Source: Physcia stellaris (lineage: Eukaryota; Ascomycota; Lecanoromycetes; Caliciales; Physciaceae). From it: a stretch of DNA of 64,000 nucleotides. Position numbers and translations under genes: made by a program. This document shows, one piece after another, positions 1 to 9,905 of the stretch. The notes below the pieces were generated by a model, which saw only the letters and a program-made list of their open reading frames with translations, did no database searches and was not told the DNA's origin. The DNA lies in assembly GCA_018902385.1 (NCBI GenBank), contig JABSSW010000019.1, positions 186,001-250,000 of the forward strand, read 5' to 3'. Numbering within the stretch: position 1 is the first letter of the stretch; every line of letters starts with the position of its first letter.

Positions 1-450
1 TCGATGACGTTTGCAATGAAACGTGACGAAAAACAAATTTCGTAAATGTTTTCTGAATGTAGTCAAAAATCAATAAATTGTTAATTTCGAATCAATTTAT
101 TTTCAAACGATGAATTTATTCATAAAATGTCAAGTTCGACGTACGTATCAAATCGTGAACGAAAATAAATGTTTCATGAAAATCATTCAAAAAATTTTTA
201 ATGAAAAATTGATAATTCGTCGATGACGTTTGCAATGAAACGTGACGAAAAACAAATTTCGTAAATGTTTTCTGAATGTAATCAAAAATCAATAAATTGT
301 TAATTTCGAATCAATTTATCTTCAAACGATGAAACTATTCATAAAATGTTTGATTTTACATACGTATCAAATCGTGAACGCAATTCGATTTTTGTGTTTA
401 ACGAATAAATGAATTCATCGAAATCATTCAAAAAACTTTTAATCGAAAAT
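1..450. repeat. 219-bp tandem direct repeat, AT-rich
   Basis: The sequence beginning TCGATGACGTTTGCAATG at base 1 recurs at base 220 with only scattered substitutions, so two adjacent units of about 219 bp are visible, and a third, much diverged unit may follow from about 440. The units are AT-rich and have no open frame of note. The left unit starts at the window edge, so the array probably continues outside. Confidence 0.85.
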
Positions 451-739
451 TGATAATCGAACAATTAATATTTCAAACAACGAATTCGAATTCGTTTTCG
501 AAAATTTTAATATAAAATAAATGCTAAAAATCGATATTCTGATTTTGTTTTAATTGAAAATCAAAAATCAACGAACGTATCGAATTTTCGTTCAACGCAA
601 TCTTTCATCGTAAATGATAAAACGAAAATTTTCAAAAATTTATTGAATGAAAATTAGAATTTCTAATTCATTCGATGTAAATCGAAACATGAATTTTGTA
701 TTTTTACGTTTAACAACAAAAATCGCACAAATGATAAAA

Positions 740-1210
740 ACTTTTAAAAATCAAAATCGAAAGTAAATGTTTTTTGAAAATTTTTCAATATTTTTTTAAA
801 TGAAAATTAAATTATTTTCATTTGTTTCAAATACAAAACGATTTCGATTTTCATTTGTTTCAATTGCAAAATCAAAAGCAAAATCAAAAAAATTAAAACT
901 ATGAAACGAATAGATGTTTTCTGAAAATCTTTCAATGTTTGTTTAAATGAAAATTAAAATATTTTCAAATGTCTCAAATGCAAAAATCTCAAAAGTAAAA
1001 TTTGAATTTGCATTTGTCTCAAATGCAAAATCAAAAAAAGAACGAACACGAAACGAATAAATGTTTTTTGAAAATTTTTCAATATCTTTTTAAATGAAAA
1101 TTAGAAACATTTTATCGATTTCAAATGCAAAATTTGAAAAAAAACGAACACGAAACGAATAAATGTTTTTTGAAAAATTTCTAATATTTAATTGATTGAA
1201 AGATAAATCA
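740..1210. repeat. Degenerate AT-rich repeats, about 100-145 bp spacing
   Basis: A block containing AAATGTTTTTTGAAAATTTT followed by a TTTAAATGAAAATTA stretch and CAAATGCAAAATC recurs about four times (near 765, 910, 1055 and 1155) with variable spacing. It looks like a decayed tandem array distinct from the 219-bp and 185-bp families. No coding content is visible. Confidence 0.55.
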
Positions 1211-1518
1211 ATTGCGAATATCATCGAATCGAATCATCGTTCACGTGAAAAATAAAAAAATCATTTAAATGTTTTTCATTATTAAATTAATTGATTTTCA
1301 ATTTTAACGCGCAAAGTGAAAATGATGAATGAACAAATTTTAACGATTGATTTGTGAAAATTTTCGAGCGAAATCTGACGATCAAAGAAAAAAACTAGAA
1401 AAAAATTGATTTAGATGAATTTTCGCTTTAAATAATATCTAATTTAGATTTGCTTTTGTTAGAAAATGACATGAATGATTTGTTGTTTTGAAAACGTTTT
1501 TATTTGTCGATACACAAT

Positions 1519-2645
1519 ATGATGAAAATTGCAAAAAATATGCATCGTTTCATAATCATCTCAATAAAAATTGATTAATAATCGATATTGAAAATTTGAA
1601 AATTAAAAAACTCGACAAACGAAATTCAATGATGCATGAATGAAACAAATTCATCGAAAACGCATGAAATTGTTGAAAAATCGAAAATTTTTGCGCATAC
1701 AAATGAATGAAAATTGCAAAATTTCGCATTCATTCAAACATCATTTAAAAATAAATTGATTAATAATCGATATTGAAAATTTGAAAATTAGAAAACACGA
1801 CAAACGAAATTCAATGATGTATAAATGAAACAAATTCATCGAAAACGCATGAAATTGTTGAAAAATCGAAAATTTTTTCGCATACAAATGAATGAAAATT
1901 GCAAAATTTCGCATTCATTCAAACATCATCTAAAAATAAATTGATTAATAATCGATATTGAAAATTTGAAAATTAAAAAACACGACAAGCGAAATTCAAT
2001 GATGTATAAATGAAACAAATTCATCGAAAACGCATAAAGTTGTTGAAAAATCGAAAAATTTTTCGCATACAAATGAATGAAAATTGCAAAATTTCGCATT
2101 CATTCAAACATCATTTAAAAATAAATTGATTAATAATCGATATTGAAAATTTGAAAATTAGAAAACACGACAAACGAAATTCAATGATGTATAAATGAAA
2201 CAAATTCATCGAGAACGCATGAAGTTGTTGAAAAATCGAAAATTTTTTCGCATACAAATGAATGAAAATTGCAAAACTTCGCATTCATTCAAACATCATT
2301 TAAAAATAAATTGATTAATAATCGATATTGAAAATTTGAAAATTAGAAAACACGATAAACGAAATTCAATGATGTATAAATGAAACAAATTCATCGAAAA
2401 CGCATAAAATTGTTGAAAAATCGAAAAATTTTTCGCATACAATTGAATGAAAATCGCGAAAAAATTTCGCAATCATTCAAATCTCATTTAAAAAAAAATT
2501 GATTAATAATCGATATTGAAAATTTGAAAATTATGAAACACGACAAGCGAAATTCAATGATACATGAATGAAACAAATTCATCGAAAGCGCATGAAATTG
2601 TTGAAAAATCGAAAATTTTTTCGCATACAAATGAATGAGAATTGC
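1519..2645. repeat. 185-bp AT-rich satellite array, about six units
   Basis: The phrase TTGATTAATAATCGATATTG occurs at 1571, 1756, 1941, 2126, 2311 and 2499, giving spacings of 185, 185, 185, 185 and 188 bp. Units are highly similar over their whole length and the array is interrupted in its last unit by the LTR element at 2646. Sequence resembling the missing part of the unit resumes after 5930. The high similarity among units, despite the decayed surroundings, suggests homogenisation by unequal exchange or recent expansion. Confidence 0.9.
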
Positions 2646-2916
2646 TATTGAAAGAATCATGAGTGATTACCATTCTATTGCTCTGAATCTCGTTATTCTA
2701 GTAACATACATGGAGTGAAAGCACAGGAAGTGAGCGGGTGCCAAGGCGCTAGTCTCAACAAGGACGCACTAGTTCTCCTTTCGTCAGATTATACCAACTG
2801 GCCCCTTGATTACCTTCCTGCGGAGACTGTACTTCTCAACACTCCCCCACAGCATCCGCCTGTGCCTCCTGCCCTGTATCCTAACGAGCCCAGCCTGGCC
2901 TGGAGCTTCCGTGCAA

Positions 2917-2993
2917 GCTCCCCCAGCGATGTAGCTCCCTCAGCGATGTGGCTCCCCCAGCGATGCGTATCCTAGGGCTCCCCCAGCGACGTA
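2917..2993. repeat. 17-bp tandem repeat in the LTR element
   Basis: The unit GCTCCCCCAGCGATGTA begins at 2917, 2934, 2951 and, after a short spacer, 2977. It lies just inside the left LTR, in the 3' part of the element when read on its coding strand. A related larger duplication (GGAGCTTCCG...CAAGCTCCCCC) is seen near 2902 and 3002. Confidence 0.8.
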
Positions 2994-3618
2994 TTGCCTG
3001 GAGCTTCCGAGCAAGCTCCCCCGATGACGTAGATCCTGTAGGGCTAGGCCATGCACCGATGCCAAGACTGCAGAAACGAACGAATCGAGATCCGATGACC
3101 TATTGGCTTCAGGTATGACGTAGGGCCGATTTGCAAGGCGTGCGACCGAGCATCTGAAGGATTGCGACGTTCTGGATATGCATCTCCATGAGGTGAAGCA
3201 TCGATACGGGATCTGGTACCTAGAATTGGATAGACGGTACACCATGGAGCAAGTACCAATTGCCTGAGTAGTGCGATATTGACGAGAGTGCAGGTCACAC
3301 CATGATCTGGTAGCATCATTGTGGATCTCAGGGTTCTCAGGTACTTCTTGCGACATCAATGGATCGATCCCTATGTAATTTGGCGGTGGGAAGTCCATAA
3401 GGTATGCCGATGCAATGCGAAAAGCTGGAAATGGCCGAGAAATCGATAAGGAAGGAGTGTACCGATGCAATGAGTGCAGAATCGAGCTTTTCTGACCTGA
3501 CTAAGCCCTGCCAGAGAATCAGGTCGATTAGTATGCGAAAAGGTCAGATATCTCCAGCACTATTTGTCCTTCTTGATCGAGTTCCTGCTCTGCAAGGCCG
3601 AGTATGTAATGACTGCAT

Positions 3619-3794
3619 AGTACGCTCCCCCGAAGCGATACTATGTGACTCCAAGTCGTATCTGTCCAGTACGCTCCCCCGAAGCGATACTGATCTGACT
3701 CCTTGTCATGCGAGACTGTATAATACGCTCCCCCGAAACGATACTATCTGCGAATGTAATCGTCGTGATCAGTACACTCCCCCGAAGTTGTACT
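3619..3794. repeat. Four spaced 24-bp hairpin repeats (AGTACGCT-C5GA-AGCGATACT)
   Basis: Near-identical 24-bp copies lie at 3619-3642, 3668-3691, 3722-3745 and 3771-3794, spaced 49, 54 and 49 bp. Each has arms AGTACGCT and AGCGATACT that pair imperfectly around a CCCCCGA loop, and in the fourth copy the arm changes are compensatory (AGTACAC...GTTGTACT), which suggests that pairing matters. Further C5 relatives (ACTCCCCCAAAGTAG) lie at 4055-4105. All are in the noncoding part of the LTR element. Confidence 0.75.
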
Positions 3795-4089
3795 GCCCTC
3801 GACTGTCCTCGTCCATTCTAGCGACTGTACTCGCCCTCTCCCCCTCGTATTTATCGGGCGACTAAGCCTCAAGGGTAGTAGGAAAAGAGGTCATCATTAG
3901 TCGTGTTAAATCAAGACGAAGCCACAACAAAGATAAGTCCCTACCATAGTGAAATAATGAAACAAAGCATACAACAACTTTTAGCTCCCCCAGGCCGATC
4001 AACGATTAACAGAGAGGGGGTGAGCGGACCAAACAAACAAACAAACAACATGCTAACTCCCCCAAAGTAGTGACTCCCCCGAAGAGGGG

Positions 4090-5103
4090 TCAATACTCCC
4101 CCAAAGTAGGGCGAGGAGGAGCGAAACTCCAATAGCGCTGCCCCATGGGTATCTCATTGTTCCCAACTCTGGAGGCATTTGGCGTGGCCCAGCCAGTAGA
4201 CCAATAGGTGACAAAACGCCCTTGGCAATGCCTGCAAACAGGAGAAGAGCGCGAGAATGCCGAGAAAGAGGGGCGCACCGAAGCAAATCGAGAAGGAAAA
4301 GAGGTAGGTGAGGCCGAGGGCCACCGCGAGACCGAAAACTGGCGCGAAACGCTTCCGCGGGCATGTGTTGGCCCAGATGCTTCGGATTTGGCCGATTTCG
4401 AAGCAGGTGAGGCCGCCGCATGGAAGTATGACGTAATGCGGCTTTGTATGGGGCCACATTTGCTTGCGAGACTGCATTTGCCAGGGCCGCGCGGAGACAA
4501 GAAACGCATTTGATGCCGCTGCAGGCCAAATGGGCTCGACTTTTCAGCGAACATGTGAAACAGATCGTTCACGATGAGATAGAGTTTCGGTGCAGGGGTT
4601 CGAGGCGAAATAGACGAACAAGCAATGTTTGCATTTTTCAACGACTTGCGCACCAATTTGAGTGTCGCAATCGGGAGACGAGAGAGTTTCGGCGCAACAG
4701 GCCGTGAGACGATTTCTGCCCAAGATATCGGTTTCTTTGGTGTTGCAACCGACGAGAAATCTGATGAAAATTCTGAAAAAGTAGCTGGTGACTCGACTAC
4801 TGATTTCGATGATAGACTCTCTGAACGTTCGCGTACAATTTCTGGTGTAGAAACCGCGAGAGATAAGAGCTTCGATGAGATGAGAGATGACGAGACAGAA
4901 GATGACGAGGCAGGAGAAGTAGACTTCGATTCTGAGACCTGCACAGAGATTTTCGGCTTCTTTGCATGCCGAGTGCGAATATGCTCGTGCAGCTTGATGT
5001 TGCTGTCAAATTTGACCGAATGCTTGCAACGCCTGCACGTATATTCTTCAGTTCGTTTCTTGATCAGACGAGCTTTCTTCTTTTGCTTTGTCAACTGCTT
5101 CAT
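4090..5103 (-). CDS. Element-borne C2H2 zinc-finger protein, 337 aa
   Basis: This is the only long coding frame of the LTR element. Near the N-terminus (about residues 22-46) is one C2H2 finger of the form C-x2-C-x12-H-x5-H (CRRC ... LHEHIRTRH), preceded by a very basic start (KQKKKARLIKK). A serine-rich linker follows, then a conserved tail containing DLFHMF (about residue 178) and ITSYF (about residue 224). The same order (C2H2, low-complexity linker, DLFxMF, ITSxF) is visible in the second element at about 31160-31890, so this is a shared family. DNA or RNA binding is expected from the finger, but a role in the element's life cycle is only inference. The 3' part of the frame is poorly conserved and may be read-through into repeat-rich sequence. 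Confidence 0.55.
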   Translation of the reverse strand: MKQLTKQKKKARLIKKRTEEYTCRRCKHSVKFDSNIKLHEHIRTRHAKKPKISVQVSESKSTSPASSSSVSSSLISSKLLSLAVSTPEIVRERSESLSSKSVVESPATFSEFSSDFSSVATPKKPISWAEIVSRPVAPKLSRLPIATLKLVRKSLKNANIACSSISPRTPAPKLYLIVNDLFHMFAEKSSPFGLQRHQMRFLSPRGPGKCSLASKCGPIQSRITSYFHAAASPASKSAKSEASGPTHARGSVSRQFSVSRWPSASPTSFPSRFASVRPSFSAFSRSSPVCRHCQGRFVTYWSTGWATPNASRVGNNEIPMGQRYWSFAPPRPTLGEY

Positions 5104-8100
5104 TTTTTTTGAGCTTGTTCTTGATCTTCAACTCATGCTTTCGTAAATGATAACTCTCTTGTGTCATCTTCGCTTGAGTGAATCAATTGCATCGCAAAAT
5201 CTTAGCATTCTCAATCAAATGCATGCTATACAGCGTTTTCAGATTTTGCGTCATTGAATGATCATCAGATACGTGATCGCAAAGAGCAGACGAAAAAAAT
5301 AAAAGATCAAATGCGAAAATGATCGCAAAAGTCGTCATTCTGACTGAGTGATAGATAGATTTCGCGTAAAGATCCGAGTAAATATACGCGAGTTCGTAAA
5401 ATAAAATCGATAGATAGACGAATTCGCGAAGAATTCGTGAGAGATTCGCGAAAAATATGCAAATAGATCGAATTCGTAAAATGAGTAGATGTTATCGATG
5501 TAACTGAAAATACTGAATGTACTGATTTGTATCAAGATACTGAATATTGTTCGATTGCAATTGAGTCGTTTCTGATCTGACAAGACTGAATACTCTCAAT
5601 GAAGTTGATTATTGTTGAAGTACTGCAAAATCTTGCTGTATTGTTCGACGACTAGATACTATTGCTGACGTGCTCTGACATGCTGTAAATGATATTAGAT
5701 GTAACGAAAGCTGCTAATCCGATTTTCATAATCTATTGAAAGAATCATAAGTGACTATCATTCTATTGCTCTGAATCTCGTTATTCTAGTAACATACATG
5801 AAGTGAAAGCACAAAAAGTGAGCGAATGTCAAGACGTTAGTCTCAACAAAAACGCATTAGTTCTTTTTTCGTCAGATTATATCAACTGATTTCTTGATTA
5901 TCTTTTTGCGAAGACTGTACTTCTCAACAATTGCTAAATTTCGCGATTATTTCAACATGAATCAATTGTCACTCAAATAAAAATTAGTTTACAAATAGTG
6001 TTTTTCTCGTTTGAAATCAAAAAAATATCAAAGATTCTTTAATTTGTGTCGAAAAATAAATAATGCAAACAGTTTTTTTTTTGAATTGCTTTGTTTGCAC
6101 ATTTTGTTTTGATTGTTCGACATTTTTCGCAGATTTTATTTTCGTTCGCGCGTTTGATAGTCTCGATATTAAATTGAATTGAAATTAATGATTAAATCAA
6201 ATGATAATGACAATGAATTTACACGTTCGTTTCGATAACGAGAAAAAGAAAATTTTGCGTTTTGAAAAAGTCTAAAAACTAATATCGATTTTTTTGTTTT
6301 TGAATTCATCTCGAATTCGACAAACTGTGCATTATGTTAATATAAAGAAATTAATATTTGATCGATGATAATGATATTTTATACGTATCGAAAATTCATT
6401 CGCACTCTGTGTTTTGAAAAAAATAAATAAAATTTGAATCATTTTGAGCGATTAACATTTGATATTAAATTAATTATATAGCGATATTTTATTTTTGCAA
6501 AATGATTTTTTTTTATCGCGTTATTCACATTCGTCGTGTGAAATTTCTAAAGACAATTGTTAATTGATATACATATGAATATAAATGATTGTTCGCACAT
6601 ACATTTTGATTTTCGTTGCTAAAAAAATTGACATTCGCGAAAGAAGATTGAAAAAATTAATTGATTGTCAATTGATTCACAATCAGAAAATATCTCGCGA
6701 TTTTCGATTTTTTTATTTTCATGTGTCGCATTGAACATTTGAATAATATCAACATTGCTGTTTAATTGCGTATAGTTGACAAATTTATTTCGAAATCGAT
6801 GACGTCGTCAATCGTGATTATGTCATTCGACGCGAATTGAATTTAAATGAATATTAACATTTAATCAATGATTTTTTTCAAAAATGATATTTCGTTTTTT
6901 TTGATCATTACATCAGACGCAAATTGATTCTAAAAAACTCAACAAATAATTATTAAATACGTTGTTTGAAAAAACGCATTTTGTCGACATGTTTTGCTTT
7001 GTTCTATTTCAATTAATAATTAATAATTTTTTTTTTTGCATTGAGTTTATTTTGTTTGCATTTTTCAATGATGTCTGTGTCATTTAAAAGAATATCAATC
7101 AATCGTTTCGAAAATGATGTTTATTTTGTTCATAGTTTTGATTGAGAAATCGTTTGCAAATCGATTCTGAAAAAAAATCAATATTTAGTAAATATTCAGT
7201 TTTCAAAGATTGCATTTTGATCATCTTTTTCGTTTATTTTCATGTCAATTGATAATTAAAAGAAAATTAATTTATAGAGTATTTGCGTTGATTTTTATTT
7301 TGAACGATTTATTCATCGCAAATTTGTTTTGAAACAATCAATAACGAAAGAAAATATGATTTTTGTAATTTTTATTTTATTGTTTTTCGTTTTTTTGATC
7401 GTCAATTCGCTTTGTTTTCATCAAAAATCAATTATTGATTGATTCGTAAAAATGAAATTTATTTCGAAATTGATCACAAAGTTGTTCGACGAAGAAATGA
7501 ATTATTGAATTTTGATCAATGATTAGAACTCAATTGAACTACAAAGCATTTATTTTGTTCGAAAATTCAAAAAAAAATTTTCACATAATTTTTATTTCGA
7601 ACGAATCGTTTGCTGTTTTGTTTGAAAAGAAAGTGTTAATAAAATATTAGAAATGTTCTAGTTAGCATTCAAATTTTTTTTCACGTTTTTTCTCGTGAAT
7701 TGTTCGAGTAATGATTGACGAATCTTCATTCGAATTTGAATTTGTATGTGTTTTCAAAAACTAATGATTAGTTTTTATCTAGTTGATCAATTTTGAAATT
7801 TATTGCATTACTGTCAATTTGACGCATAAAATCTCGAATAGTTTTTGATGTTATCAATAAAAAATTGATTCATAATTGATGATAATTTACGCAACGATTG
7901 CTCGATTTAATCGTTTGAAAATCGATGAAATACGATCGAAACTAAAAACATTTGTTTGTGTATTTTTTCAACATGTTTGCGCAATTCATTGACATTACGA
8001 TAAAATTGTTAAAAAGTGTTAATCAAATTAATATTGAAAAGAAAAAATTTGTTTGTTTGTGACACAAAATTGATGTCTCGTTCTTTTCGTCAATTTGTAC

Positions 8101-9504
8101 GCGACAAAAAATTTCTTTAAAATACTATAAATTAGTTCAAAATTGAAAAATTACGAATTTTTTATTTGCAAATGATTATGATTGCATCATCACTGTTTTT
8201 GTAAAAAAAAAATTCGAAAAATCGATGAAACAAAAATGTATATCGTTCTAACATTTTTTTGTCAAACATTATTGTGATCTCGATTATGATCGACAAATTA
8301 ATAAATTAAAAGCAATTATTAAACATTTTGTCAAAAAAATGTTTGAAAAAATAACAAAAAAAAAATTCGAAAATTTCTGTTCAAAATTTAAAATTTTGCA
8401 ATTAATTAAAACGAATTTAATTAACGAAATCGAAATTCAAATTAAAATCAAAAATAATTTGATGAACGTCGCATATCGAATGTTTCATGTTAATTTCAAT
8501 GCAATTAAATCGATAAAAAATTAATAATGCAAAAATTTCGTTTATTTTTTTCGAAAATTGATTAGTTTACGCATTAGATTTTGACGATCATTCGAAAAAA
8601 ATTTAATTGATTTCACATTTTTCGTATTCATTAATAGCTTTCACATGTATGTGTTTTTTGAAAAAATCAACGAAAGAAAAAAAAAAATTCATGTGCAAAA
8701 CAAAAATTATTAAAATTTGAATTGTTAACTCAATTGATAAAAAACTAATTACAGATTTTAATGAAAACATCTAGAACTTGATATTAATAATAGAAAATTA
8801 ATAATTATTTTTGAAATTCAATTCGCGTGTTCTCGAAAAAAAATCAATAAAACGTTATTTCAATTTGTCATGTAAACTATTGAGTTCGCGCGTGATTAAA
8901 ATCGAAAATCAAAATTTTCATTGTAAACATGTGTTTTGTAATATATTCGAATTTTTGAAACAAATTTTTTATACAAATCGACTGTTTTCAATCTGATTAA
9001 TAAAAAATTAATTATTTTTTTCAAACGTTTTACTCATGTAGTTTAACATTGATTCAAAAATTTTAACTTTATTAATTTTTTAATTTTTTAATTTCGAAAA
9101 AACACAATAGATGAACATTTTTATTGTTTTTTTTTAAATATTTCTATTTATATAATAAAGATTATTTTATAATGTTACAAGCAAATTCGGAATTTTTTTA
9201 AAAAAAATTCTCTCGAACATTTTCAGAATTAGAGCTGCATTTGATAAGATTGTTTTAATAAGTTTTCGTCATTGTTTTGCGATTTCACGAATTTCGCATC
9301 TTAATAACATTTGCATTCATTGAGTAAAATATACAAACGAAAACTCATTTTGAAGTTCAAAGTGAGCTCTATTCAAATAATCAATAATATCGAAAATCGA
9401 TCGAATGCGCATTGAGTTATGATCGAAGTCGCATTGAAACGCTGCAGATATCATCAAACATTGCGAAAAATTGAACTTTCAGAAGCGAATCATCCGAAAA
9501 TGTA

Positions 9505-9905
9505 ATCTTGAAAGTCTCAAAACTATTGCGATAATGAATCGATTTCAATAATTTTTGAAACGTTGAAATGCGCTCATTCTGATTTACAGTTTGAGCTAGA
9601 TGAGTGAAAATCATATGAAATTGTTGATTGAAATGCAAGATGCGAAGCAATTGTACATTCGACTACGAAAATTGAGCGAAACAATTTCGCAAGCATATCA
9701 ACTGACGATCGAACACATCTGACAGCGACGAAATCTTCGAAATTTCAAAACTATTGCGATAATGAGTCGATTTCTGTTATTTTTGCAAAGTTGAAATGCG
9801 CTGATTCTGATTTACAATATTGATCAAATAAGTGAAAATCATATATGATTGCTGATTGATGTGCAAGATGTGCAGCAAATGTACGATTTTTTCACGAAAA
9901 AATCA
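9505..9905. repeat. Two diverged 228-bp direct repeats in AT-rich block
   Basis: The phrase TCAAAACTATTGCGATAATG at 9517 recurs at 9745, and similarity continues for about 150 bp (TTGAAATGCGCTxATTCTGA, GTGAAAATCATAT, GCAAGATG). The unit is slightly less AT-rich than its surroundings. No coding role is visible. Confidence 0.7.

Larger units (their letters stand above)
2646..5929 (-). mobile_element. Non-autonomous LTR-bounded element with C2H2-protein gene (looks whole at its ends)
   Basis: Two direct repeats of exactly 196 bp (2646-2841 and 5734-5929) bound the element and are flanked by the 5-bp target duplication ATTGC (2641-2645 and 5930-5934). The only long frame lies on the minus strand, and on that strand a purine run (GTGGGGGAG) sits directly before the 2841-2646 LTR, as a polypurine tract should, so the element reads right to left. 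No gag, protease, reverse transcriptase, RNase H or integrase is recognisable in 3.3 kb, so it would be a non-autonomous (LARD/TRIM-like) element. Most LTR differences are C:G to T:A transitions; the right LTR and adjoining 600 bp are much more AT-rich than the rest, a RIP-like pattern. It is inserted in the 185-bp satellite. Age: old enough for RIP, young enough to keep its target duplication. Confidence 0.85.

Noticed and set aside
2715-2975. 86-codon plus frame across the left LTR
   Set aside because: It starts at GTG, overlaps the LTR and 17-bp repeats, and runs against the element's coding strand.
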